Source: Rhynchonema sp. JSB1_4 (Eukaryota; Nematoda; Chromadorea; Monhysterida; Xyalidae). Taken from it: a DNA stretch of 64,000 bases. The DNA lies in NCBI GenBank assembly GCA_030248065.1, contig JASAMV010006679.1, positions 111,442 to 175,441 of the forward strand. Direction: 5' to 3'. Every line of letters starts with the position of its first letter. The first letter of the stretch is position 1. The translations under genes and the position numbers were made by a program. Shown piece after piece: positions 51,129 through 61,527 of the stretch. Below the pieces are notes generated by a model. That model did not search any database and was not told where the DNA came from. It worked only from the letters and a program-made list of their open reading frames with translations.

Positions 51129-53269
51129 AACATCGCACAACACTGAACGTGATTCAACAGTGCGCACAGTTGCACAAGCTTGTTGTGTAATCCGTCACAT
51201 TTCCTTCTCGCCTCATTGTTATCTGATGACGCAAGCTTGTGGAATTTGCCCTGCAACCGACTATGACCATAGCGTTGGCTTGCATTGACGTATTTTTCCG
51301 TAATTTGGTACGGCTTCATGATCTGAAATGCGAGTCGATTCTATCAGACCAACCTTTGAATGCTGATACCACCACAAAAACGACCATTGTGATCAAAGGA
51401 CACAAATTTCAAAATTCTAAGCAATGCCCAAACAAATGAGAAGGTCGCACAGTAATTGATCCAAATTCTTTTCTTGAACATCAACAAAAACTGTAATCTG
51501 ATCCAGAGCAATACGTAATATCTACCGTACACCAGATGAATAAATGATTAACTGGCGAGTCATGAACAGCATGGTCAGCTTTCAGTGTCAGGAACGTCAA
51601 CGTGAAATTGAAACCGGCCGAGGTGTTGTTTACTGGTGTCAAATATACTTGCATGAAACTTTTACCATGAAAAAGTTGCCAATTTGCCAAAGCGTAATCT
51701 TGTATGTATACCTAAGCACAAACTCTTCTCTTTTTTTTCGTCGACGCATGGGTTCTATACTTGTAGCTTCTAGGATACATGATCTGGGTACATACTGTAC
51801 ACGATGCTCACCTATATGAACTTGTTTGTAAATCATGGTGGTTTGTAAATCTTGTTGAGTGGTACTGTAATTCCAGTGTTTGCGCGTTGCCTGCTTGATT
51901 GGTTTTTAGTCACGTTACAGTGCCCGCTGCAACTTTGGAGTGAAGTCTGACCTTGCGAGTGCAATACCGTACGCGTTGGGTACGCAAGTCCCTGACGCCT
52001 GCTTGACACATCATCACACATAAAGTATGGAAGCCCGAATGCACTAAATGCTTGCTGAAGGTACAACCTATGCATGTGGCATGCATGCATAGGCATGCGC
52101 TTGTGCACCGCTGTGTCTGTGTGGTCATGCATCTGATGCAACCTGCGCTTTTTGAGTGACGTGACCATCTGGTGCACTCGCACTGGCGACCACCCGGTGC
52201 ACCGCCCGACAGTGAGAGCACGTCGAAGCGGGCAATCAAAGCAGCACAGTGCTCCACAACCCACATTGCATGGCGCGAACGACGTCTGAGGCACGCGTCG
52301 CGTATACACGGCACGAGTGAAAGCAAGAGTTGCTGCTGATACTGTAGTTTCGAAAATTATATGTATATGTACCTGTGACTGACCGTACACAAATTGCATA
52401 TTTCCATGGCTACAACGGAAGATTTGATTTTGTTAAGCGCCTAATGAGCAAAAAAAAACACGCAACACTCAGTCATTTTGTTCGTGTGCACTTCTGTTTG
52501 CTAGAATTCCAGTTTATGTACTTGCCAGCTCAGCTTTCGAAAACACACTCGAATTCGCCACGTGGTTCCCATTCGGTGCCTGGTTTTTGAACCGTTGCTG
52601 AACGGTGCCTACTTGGTTCCCGCAGTTGAGATGCACTAGCCAAGCATATACGATGTATAGCATATACGATGTGGTATTTGCAGGCGTGTGACATCAACGA
52701 GCTGGCAATGTCTGCGTGCCCAGGTGCCCGGTGCGCGCGCTTATAATTTTACTGTAACACGTGGGTGTGACATAAAGTGGAACTCTACGTCATACAAAGT
52801 CCAGATTTACGTGACACGAAGTGCAGTACCTTGTATACATGTACAAGGAAGAAAAATGCGCGTATTCGCGGGCAAAACGGTGAAACATGGCTTAACTTCC
52901 GATATATGTAGAAAGAACATACAAAAAGTAAGATAAAAAATCTGCGGGGCAATCTGTGAACAGAGATCATATACATAGGTATCTTCGGGCGGAAAATTTG
53001 AAACTAAAAAGCCATTTTGTGGCAAACTTCTGTTTCTTGCGTGCCACGACATAGTTTTGTTTCACGAATATATCTGATTTAGTTTCAAATTCTCCGCACC
53101 AAACCATATGATCTCAAAGAAGTTTTTATCTTATTTTCATGCGTTGAACTCTTGTATAGTCCATCCATCAGCTTGTAGGTTTGTTTTATATTGATCAGGT
53201 TGATAATATAACCTGGAGAAAGCAGTTTCTCCCCATGGCTAATCTCGTGCTTATTTTCAACTCATTGGT
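51129..53269. other. Intergenic, gene-poor
   Basis: No supported gene. Contains the TA-flanked element 51918-52345 and a 33-of-35-bp match (near 52684-52722) to 46406-46446 (reverse). AATAAA near 51539 is a possible poly(A) signal of the phosphatase gene. Confidence 0.45.
51918..52345. mobile_element. TA-flanked MITE of the CAGTACC family
   Basis: Left end CAGTGCCCGCTGCAACTTTG and right end GTTGCTGCTGATACTG are diverged versions of the termini at 33820 and 34549. TA dinucleotides flank both (51916-51917, 52346-52347). The interior (428 bp in all) is non-coding and ends in GTGAAAGCAAGA, matching the GTGAATTCTG block in other members. Confidence 0.6.
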
Positions 53270-53712
53270 GCTTTTAAAGTTTAGGTCTTTATCCTGGTAA
53301 GCGAATGTAGTTTTGGGCCAGGACGTGGATTTTGATCAGTAATGTGCTACATTAATCACCAGAATTGAAATAAGCTTATATTAAAACCCCAGTCAAATTT
53401 CAGATTCGATCATTTTTAAAAATTGGCTTCTTGCCAGGGCTAGAATTTCGTTGAGAACTCGCACGAATAGGTATCAGAATTGAAATCAACGTATTTTTAA
53501 ACCTGTGTCTACCAATTTCCAGCGCAATCGGAGCATGTTTAAAAATTAGGTCCTTGTCTGGGCCGAGAACGTGATTTCGGACCGAGACCAGAAATTTCGT
53601 TGAACACTTGCACGGACGGACATTAGAATTGGAATCAACGTGCATACTTTGAAGCCCTGTCTACCAGTTTTCAGCTGAAACAGAGCATTTTTAAAATTTG
53701 GGTCCTGGTCTG
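53270..53712. repeat. Degenerate tandem repeat, unit about 140-150 bp
   Basis: At least three successive units share the order TTTTTAAAAATT(G/A)G, GTCTGGGCC/GCCAGGGC, AGAATTTCGTTGA, A(C/T)TTGCACG, AGAATTG(A/G)AATCAACGT, ACCAATTTCCAGC. Copies start near 53410, 53537 and 53690; a weaker one precedes them. Confidence 0.7.
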
Positions 53713-54027
53713 GATCCTGCTTCCGGGTTCAGACTGGAACCTACGCCAAAGAGGCCACTGGTCTCTGAACTCCTGAACCCCGACCACCCTCTAGCGCATG
53801 CATCAGTTTGTGCACCGGATGCACCTTTTGGTTTGCGGTCAGCTTGTTGTCTAAAAAAACACGACTGCATGAAGAAGAGGAAAACGGTTTTCGTGGTTTT
53901 GTGAAACATTTGGACCCATAACTCTGAAACCCTTCGACCTATTTGAACCAAATTTTGCCCTGGTATGGTGGGCCACAGTCTACATACACCTACCAAGTTA
54001 CAGCTGATCAGCTGCTACATATCTAGG

Positions 54028-54302
54028 TATTGGTCGCACAATGACTATATAAGAATCCATCCAAAAAATTTTCCTGAATGGTAAGGCACGTCTCGCTGCA
54101 GATCACAAGCGGTCCATTTATATTTTTTCCGAAACATTTCTGCCGATATCACGCTCACTGTGTTCAAGCAGCTTCACTGTAATATCACCAGAAATGTTTT
54201 GGAAAAAATATAAATATAACGCTTGTGATCTGCAGCGAGACGTGCCTTACCATTCAGGAAAATTTTTGGATGGATTCTTATATAGTCATTGTGCAACCAA
54301 TA
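54028..54302. mobile_element. Palindromic MITE, 275 bp
   Basis: TATTGGTCGCACAATGACTA at 54028 is mirrored by TAGTCATTGTGCAACCAATA ending at 54302. The arms continue through ATAAGAATCCATCC, CCTGAATGGTAAGGCACGTC and CTGCAGATCACAAGCG for about 85 bp. TA at both ends could be a target duplication. No coding capacity. Confidence 0.7.
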
Positions 54303-54411
54303 CATTGTGGTGTGTGAAGTACAGGACATCAATTTTTTTTGACTTTGACAATAGCTCCGCTGAGCCATGTTGTGGATGGGCGCTATCGCGTCCTCCACAA
54401 TGCGTACTGCA

Positions 54412-55067
54412 CCAGGGTTGGATTAAAAAAAAGCTGGCCGCTTTTTTATTTTAAAATTTTAAAAAGTAAGTTCACATTTTTTATTCTTTTGTCACTTTTT
54501 TGTTCTCATAAAATCGCCTTCTATTTCAGTTTGAAATGGTGTTGTGATGGACTCATACAGTTCCCAGACATCCCAACAACCGTTAGATGTATGATGTATA
54601 CATACATAGGATACCCCATACTGTATACTGTACAGTTATTACAGTACCGTATACTATCCACCTTGCTCGCCTGTTTGCAGTGGTCGTGGATTGGTCATTT
54701 GTTGCTTTTGTGACACAAAATGAGTATGGTGTAAGTCTTTATCTCTCCTCAAATTTATCACAAAAATTCGCAAATAGAAGCTTGGCCTTCTCTTTGTCAT
54801 ATATGTCCACAGAGTTACCTTCGAGGTTCTCAAAGTCATGACCAAAGGGATTCGATCGCAGTTGATCGACGTAAACATGCAAGTCAGTGGGGAAGTTCTT
54901 TTTGGTGTCCCTCAAAACATACCTAACTAACACGATTTCAGCAATTTCATTCTTCAAGAAACCAAATTTTTGGTGGTCCGGAATAAGAAAAAGTGGTTTT
55001 TAAAAAAATTCAAAAAGTTTTTTTTAAAAAAAGTACGATAATAAGTTTTTTATGCCAACCCTGCTTG
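54412..55067. mobile_element. Possible hAT-like element carrying a short coding fragment
   Basis: CAGGGTTGGATTAAAAAAAA at 54412 and TTTTTTATGCCAACCCTG ending at 55067 resemble the ends of the element at 20712-21226. The 8-bp flanks do not match perfectly (TACTGCAC and CTTGGCAC). Inside, on the reverse strand (about 54990-54739), is an open frame with PDHQKFGFLKNEIAEIVLVR and DIYDKEKAKLLFANFCDKFEER. Its charged helical make-up looks like real protein, but I recognise no family. Confidence 0.4.
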
Positions 55068-56519
55068 GCACAATGCAGTTCTCTTCTTGATGCATCCAGG
55101 GGAAGGAGCTTTCCGATTAGTCCCATTTTTAGCGCGGTATTAGGTAACCTCCATACTGGCGATTATGTGTTATTGCAAATTGGAGCTAATTGCAACTTTC
55201 TCGTCACAACAACTTTTGCGCGCTGTACCAGCTGAACTAATGTACGGATGCGCGTAGGTTTCCAGGAAAACAGATGAAACTAACATGGTATACCTATACA
55301 TATACATACATATATACGTTTGTTTAATGGTTGAGGTAATTACCGCAAGCGCAAATATGTATGGTTTCCGTGTGAATCGTGTCTTCGAACGGATTTCAGT
55401 CAGGCAAGCTTTCTTGCGCAAACTGTCAACCTGCAATTGCAGCGGCTTTGGGGCGGGACGTCAAATAAAGCTCCAATAAACGATAGTATGTATCTACATA
55501 CATACAGTACCTATACGTACCCTATAGACCGATTTGATCGCAGCAGCTACATGTACCTGCCTTTTTGTATTCCACCCACAACAAATTCAAACAACGATGA
55601 GAGCCATACTTGAATTGTCCGGTTGCGCCGGCGGCAAACAATTTCCTTATATTTCCAGCTCGTGAATGAAAATTCTAAACCAGGCAATCCCGGTTCCATT
55701 ATAGTGCGAGTGGGTGCTTTTGTCCCATTGTGTCCCGCGGGTGATTTTCACATAACCACGTAGTAATCATAACCGCGCAATTACCGCCAACCACGCTCTT
55801 CATAGCAGTGCCCGAACGGGATCCCGATCCCTAAATCCCGAATCGGAGAATTTCGATCGATAAAATTCCGATCCCTTATCGGAATTATAGAGCTTCTAAA
55901 AGTGGAGTTGAAACAGTAGTAATGTCTAGAAATGCAATGTAATTAGTAGTAGTCTTCGGCAATGTGATCAGTATTGTGCCAAAAACTGCGATCTCGATTA
56001 CGATCCGGAAAATTTTAAGAAATCCCGATCAATATTCCGGAGCCCGGTTCCGATAGGCAATCCCATTCGGGCATTGTTTGTTGTCTGAGCAAAACAGTAA
56101 AAAAGTGTTTCCTCTTTAGACTGTTATGACTGTATAATACCTATAGTAATGCATAAATATGTTGTACATTACATACTTCCGAAAAATTGGCAATATCCGT
56201 TGTTTGTCGAAAAGTTGTGCTGTTCGTCTCTTTATGAAACACCACGCAAACATGGATACCTTGTTGTCTAGACCGTGCCTTTTCTCAAATCGACAGCCGA
56301 TTATTGTCAAGGCAGTAGCGGAGCCAGCTTTCGGCCAACGGGAAGAGGCAAAAAGTTATTTTTATCTAATGCATGTTTGACTTTTCAAGATAATTTTTGT
56401 CCAGTGCTTGTGATGCTTGAAAGACTTTAAGTGCGCTTTTTGCACGCGCGACAGCCGGGGCGATTTCTGACGTTCGAGGCACGCGAGTTTTGTAATTTTT
56501 AGGTGCATTAGAGTGAAAA
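55068..56519. other. Intergenic, no supported feature
   Basis: Contains TACATA/TATGTA-rich short words (55280-55330, 55485-55520) and, at 55800-56065, a short tract of ATCCCGATCC-like words arranged loosely as repeats. No exon, RNA or transposon end was supported. Confidence 0.4.
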
Positions 56520-57330
56520 TCCCGCGATTTAGACGTCCTTTTCCCCCCCCCTCCACGCGCCACCCCCTCAAGGGAGCCCCCCCCCCCCCCTCCGCCCGCT
56601 CCCCTCCATCATCAATATGTAACGCATTTTTTCCTTTTCCCTTTTTTCTGTTTCCTCCGCTCCCCTTCGAGTTATAAAATCTTCCTCTTCAGAGAGAAAA
56701 CCTCTCCACACAAGAGAATCTCCACGCTTACTTTCGTGCGGACGCTGCTGTCATGCTTTCTATCATACGCTGCGCTGCTCCCCCTCCTGGCCGGGGAGGG
56801 AGACAAAAAACACACACTTTCTTCTACCACTCTTCTTCCTCTTTTTAAAACCCTCTTTCCTCCCCTGCTTTTAATTCCGCCCTCCAACCCAAACATTCCA
56901 GAAAACATACAATCGCCGCGAGCCCCCCATATTTCGCCCCCTTTCACGCCCCCCAAACCCAAATCAAAATAAAATATTGTATACCCGACGCGCGAGGGCG
57001 GGTTTTTTGTATTTATGAAATCCAACAGAAATCCTTTGTTTTACTTGTCCGCCCCCCCCCTCCCTTCCCCCCCCCGCCCCGCCCCCCGCATCAAGCGAAA
57101 AGGAGGCCGCCCCCCCCCCCCCCCCGCGCCCGCCCCCGCACCTATACACACCACCCCCCCCTCCCCCTCCTCCCCCTTCCCCCACAGCTACACAACATAT
57201 ATTTACCCCGCCCCCTACACCTACCACCCACTCTCAATACTCTCCACAACGCAGGGGGTGGGGGCGCGCCCCCACACAACGATAGAAACTGTTCATACAC
57301 CAAACCACCCAGCACAGTGAGAGTGTGGCG
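56520..57330 (+). other. C-rich, strand-asymmetric low-complexity tract
   Basis: Long runs of C and CT on the + strand (for example 56540-56610 and 57045-57190) with very few G. The composition changes abruptly at both borders. Open frames here are compositional artefacts (poly-Pro or poly-Gly). Confidence 0.7.
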
Positions 57331-57354
57331 TGCTCCTCAAAAAACAATATGTAT

Positions 57355-57910
57355 ACAAGAAAGAAAAATGCCCCAAGGGGCATAAAAGAAATATGGTTCC
57401 CTGGCTGACTGGCATAAAAGAACGATACTAGCTTGCACCACTTTGCTGATGTTTCATTAGGCACTGGAATAAACGTAAGTGTGTTCTGAGCTGTTTGATA
57501 CCGAACAGTAGACATTGAACCATATTCCCGGCGCGAACTCTTTTGAACCAACACCCAGCCGATATCGAAACTTTCGTGCAAACCCAGGCAACTGTTTCTT
57601 CTTTTCAACCTCACGACGGTAACTGTGCAGTCTTCGGTTGCGCACGATGGTTTAACAAAGAGAGGAGTAAAGAGAATATTGCAATCTTTCAATATCTCCG
57701 TGCCCTGTGTCTCTGGTGGCAAGACAGCACGCGCCGGGAATATGGTTCAATGTCTACTGTTCGGTATCAAACAGCTCAGAACACACTTACGTTTATTCCA
57801 GTGCCTAATGAAACATCAGCAAAGTGGTGCAAGCTAGTATCGTTCTTTTATGCCAGTCAGCCAGGGAACCATATTTCTTTTATGCCCCTTGGGGCATTTT
57901 TCTTTCTTGT
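57355..57910. repeat. Perfect palindrome with 181-bp arms and a coding-like loop
   Basis: 57355-57535 and 57730-57910 are, by eye, exact reverse complements, from ACAAGAAAGAAAAATGCCCC to CATATTCCCGGCGCG. The 194-bp loop (57536-57729) is open on the + strand and reads NCAVFGCARWFNKE, a C-x4-C motif with a following Arg and basic residues like the start of a THAP zinc finger. Both arms contain TGAAACATC. This may be a small element that captured or derives from a THAP-type transposase exon. Confidence 0.7.
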
Positions 57911-58069
57911 GTCGTTCTTTTATATCGCGCAAGCGTCAAACAGAGAACCCGGATAAATCAGGCACAGAAAGTTTTCAGTTCCGGCAAGCAATGGTTCTAA
58001 CTAAGAAAATGTCGACCGTCAGACTTTTCTCAAGTAATCAACGCACATGAGCGCAATGAGGTGTGGGGG

Positions 58070-58614
58070 TTAGTTTAAGGATGCTGTACTTTTTGGCAGG
58101 ATATATGAATCGGTGGTTATCGTGACATAAGGCCAATTTTGTGTTTCGATTTCACTATGGGGTTCTAACAATGGAGACACGCTTGTGTCTGCGTCTTCAC
58201 CCACCACTGAAACAAAACTAACGCAGTGCCCCACGAGCATGTCTATGTTTTTGAGGAGCATGGTAACTTGTCAAGTTATTTATTTTTTTTAATTTACCGC
58301 CAGGTATGTATTTGACACCCTAGGTACCATCAATTATAGCGCACTGATTGCGCATCGTCTCAGAGAATGGCACTTGTTGGTTTAGTACCAAGCAAAGCTG
58401 TGCAATGAACTTCCATGCAACCTGTCCCTTCAGCTTCAGCAATGAAATAAGTGTCAAACATCAGTCTCCAGATTGCTTTGGTGTTGGCCGCCGCATCTGA
58501 TCTTGGATTCAATGTTACGTAAAAACTACTATTTAACTTTCCCACGAAAGTCAAATTATAAATGCGGAAAAAGCTTCGAATGTTAGAGAGCAACAGCTAT
58601 TTTAATTAAGAAGT
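58070..58614 (-). CDS. Possible two-exon gene fragment of unknown function
   Basis: Two reverse-strand segments look protein-like. One (about 58614-58390) reads through SSFYVTLNPRSDAAANTKAI and GTGCMEVHCTALL and reaches a donor at TTG|GTACTAAA. The other (about 58212-58070, acceptor TTTGTTTCAG) reads VVGEDADTSVSPLLE to ITTDSYILPKSTASLN and a stop. Phase 1 on both sides allows joining. No start codon is convincing and I recognise no family. Confidence 0.28.
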
Positions 58615-58775
58615 TGAAATCTTGTCGGTATTTTATCATGAATGACATCACAGCGCATAAACTGCGAACCGCACCCGTGCTTAATAATTAATCTCAAATA
58701 AAAACACGAAAAAACTGAAAAAATGTTACGCAGAATTCATTAAAAGTTAATAAAAATACAACAAAGTTGGCTGCG

Positions 58776-58852
58776 CGCGTGAATGTTTGAACCCGCGGCC
58801 TTTCATCTTCAATGCTGCGCGTTATACCGCTCGGACATCGCTTCGCCAATCT
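58776..58852 (-). pseudogene. tRNA-like relic (Phe-like) or tRNA-derived SINE head
   Basis: On the reverse strand GATGTCCGAGCGGTATAACG fits an A box, CATTGAAGATGAAAGG matches the anticodon-loop region of tRNA-Phe (GAA), and GGGTTCAAA fits a B box, with normal spacing. Acceptor and T-stems do not pair well, so it is not a working tRNA. Confidence 0.4.
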
Positions 58853-59158
58853 CCTTCACAATCTTTAATACATATGTAACTACGCGTGCATTGCTGCATT
58901 GCCTGTTGTGCTTGCTGCCTGTGTGTGTGTGTGCTGGCTGCCTGCCTGCCTGTGTGTGTGTGCTGGCTGGCTGGCTGTGTGTTGTGTTTAATACATTGTG
59001 CGCTTTATGAATCAGGCAACTACGTAGCGTGCACTAATGCATTATTGTGTGTGTCTGAGCGTCCATTATGGCTCTTTTTGAGCTGAAAAACATTTAACGT
59101 ATTGGAATTAATATATTTTTGACGTAACAAAAATTAAAAACACATATAACCGCTGATT

Positions 59159-59467
59159 TTGGCTTTAGAACCACACATTCTGTACAAAAAGTCATGGTCT
59201 GGAACCGTTCATACTAAAAGTTACGAACTCGGCGATAGCACCACCGTGTTTCTCGAGTACGAAAACCACATAAACAACTTTAATAGTTCTGGTAACCCAA
59301 CTTTTCGGCGAAATTTTACTTCGGGAAGCACACTTTACATACAAAAAGTCGTGGTCATGGTCTGGAACCGGTCTCAGTCGTGGAGTTACGAAGTCGGCGA
59401 TAGCACCATCGTGTTTCTCGTGTGCGAAAACCCTATATGCGATATTAACATTTCTGGTGTTCAGTAA
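59159..59467 (+). repeat. Direct tandem duplication with an uninterrupted frame
   Basis: Two units of about 160 bp share ACAAAAAGTC, GGTCTGGAACCG, AGTTACGAA, TCGGCGATAGCACCA, CGTGTTTCTCG and CGAAAACC. The frame stays open through both, giving paired phrases SYELGDSTTVFLEYEN and SYEVGDSTIVFLVCEN. There is no flanking start or splice evidence, so coding status is unknown. Confidence 0.55.
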
Positions 59468-61527
59468 CGTCTGGGCCCTGACTACTCTTTTGTGGAAAAA
59501 AAAAGGGAAAGAACGTTTTTACAAAAATGACAACTGTATCTTGCCCGCGATTGCGCGTGTGGGCACGCAGCGGGATGAAATTTTGTGTGGCCATTTTGGG
59601 GCACGGTATATACATTGTGTGCAAGTTTGAGCTCATTCGGTTGAGTATTGTTGAAATAGCGCACGATCAAAATTTTCAGAAAGCGCACTATAGGGAATGA
59701 ACCATATGTCGCTTAGCATTACCATGCTAGCTCCGATAAAGCGAGAATTCGAGGATATGCGAAAAAACCTAGATCGCCACGCTTACGAAATCACATGCTT
59801 AAAGTGTGTCAACGTGCAAAGACGGCCGGGATCTAGCCTCACAAAAGGGTTTTCGTACCTACATATGTAATGTAGGTATATGTAGACTTGATGAGTCACC
59901 CTGTGTATGGTTCTTCGAGTGTTTGTCGTTCAGTGATGACACTACGCGAAGCAAAGCCGTGAAGGACGCTTCTTTTTTGCACGTGTTTAACATTGACTAT
60001 GTAATTTGACGTTGATCTGTTTCATGGCTAATTTGGTGCGGTTTGGTTCATCCCGCGTGTTTGCCAAAGGTATCTTCGTTGTGTGTGTTCTCGACGCATC
60101 AGTCTAATAATAACTTTACTTTAATTCATTTTGTTTCCTCACCCGCATTCATTTTATAACCACCTGCGTCCGTTTGCACAAAGCATCGGGAGCATATGCA
60201 ATTAAATATTCCTATGACTGACAGATCCAATTAACAGCGATAGATAAGCTTATGATATCGTACCCCGATATCTTAACTTGAGTTCCTCAACTGAGTTTCG
60301 TTTGCCAAGCGACCTATACCATGTACTATACGTATGTAATGTTCTGAGAAGCCGGAACCGAAACTCTTTTTCGTTCCGAATTCCCGTGATCAAGCTTCAC
60401 CTTCTGGTATGTCTGATCCCCTTATTATTTAATCTGCATTTTAGATGACCTCATTCCTGGTGTGTTTACAAGCAGTAGAATTACTGTACTATAGCATGTT
60501 TGGGCGTAGCCGCTTTGATCCTGAAAACCGATCTCAATGCACCCTTCAGCTTTCATATTTCTATATGTATGTACATATGTATAGTCTAGCCACAAGCTCA
60601 TGAGACGCTTTTTTAAAGCTTGCTTGGTCAGATTTAAAAATGCTCCGGCTAAACGGTGTTTTCGCCAACAAAAGAAAGAGATTGGGCCGAGAGGCATGAT
60701 GACTAGTTCCAGCTGGCTGACCTCAATTTGTTGCGTGCTGACGCGAACAGCAACGATGTTCAACACACAAATGTTTTGGGAGTCAAAAGGGATTTTACGC
60801 ACCGAGGTGGAGAGCGTTTTTTTAAAATACGTGCGTTTCTCTTTCTTTCATTTCCGAAATACGTGGAACCGGAACATTATTGGATCCGCACTAGCCAACG
60901 TCAAAAAAAGTCGTCTCATGAGCTTGTGGCGGGACTATACATATCTCTTTATATTCGTGCATTTCATGCATAAAGAATAGGGTACTGATTGAAACCGACA
61001 GTAAACAGCATGCAGTGTTGTCTGGAAAACATGTTTCTTGTGCAAAACAACAACTAATATTTCGTGTGCTCTCAACGTCGTAGCACGAGCTCCTTGATCA
61101 TCTGCTGTCTCCCGTGATAAATTTTCAATTTGCATTCACTTGGTGGTCAAATTAACATCCATCCATAAGTCTGGGCACTGGAGAAAACCAGGGCTGGAAA
61201 GAGATTTCTAGAAGTTTCTTCAAAATGCTTTTCAAAAGTCATAGATCCAATAAAAATTGACCTAATTTATCTCGAAAACGTGCAAGTTTTATCAATAAGT
61301 CACGTTTGTATCTTGATCATCGCTTATCATGCTTTTATGATATCGGTAAAGATTAGAATAAAAATTTCAAAAAAAGTCTTTTTTTCCATTTTTTGACCAA
61401 CCTTGGAAGAAACTGCTTGCATCACCAAGGGTGACCTTGCGTGCTTCCACTTTCCTGATGTGCCCATCTTCCAAATAATTTCATTCCAGAATTTTAAAGA
61501 ATACGAAAAGAACAAAAAATCCTCGAG
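59468..61527. other. Intergenic, upstream of the receptor gene
   Basis: Holds the inverted-repeat element at 60560-60950 and otherwise nothing supported. A tract at 61187-61412 begins CAGGGCTGG and ends in CCAACCTTGG, perhaps a decayed hAT-like element. Confidence 0.4.
60560..60950. mobile_element. Inverted-repeat element containing the repeat shared with 48.5 kb
   Basis: ATGTATAGTCTAGCCACAAG, continuing as CTCATGAGACG (60567-60608), is mirrored at 60907-60950. The dispersed repeat block 60699-60810 lies between. Target duplication unresolved; non-coding. Confidence 0.55.

Noticed and set aside
56736..57320. Proline- or glycine-rich open frames in the C-rich tract
   Set aside because: They result from C-runs lacking stop codons on either strand; no splice sites or domain.
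61187..61412. Possible third hAT-like element
   Set aside because: Ends only loosely match CAGGGTTGG and no 8-bp duplication is seen; kept only as a remark in the intergenic entry.
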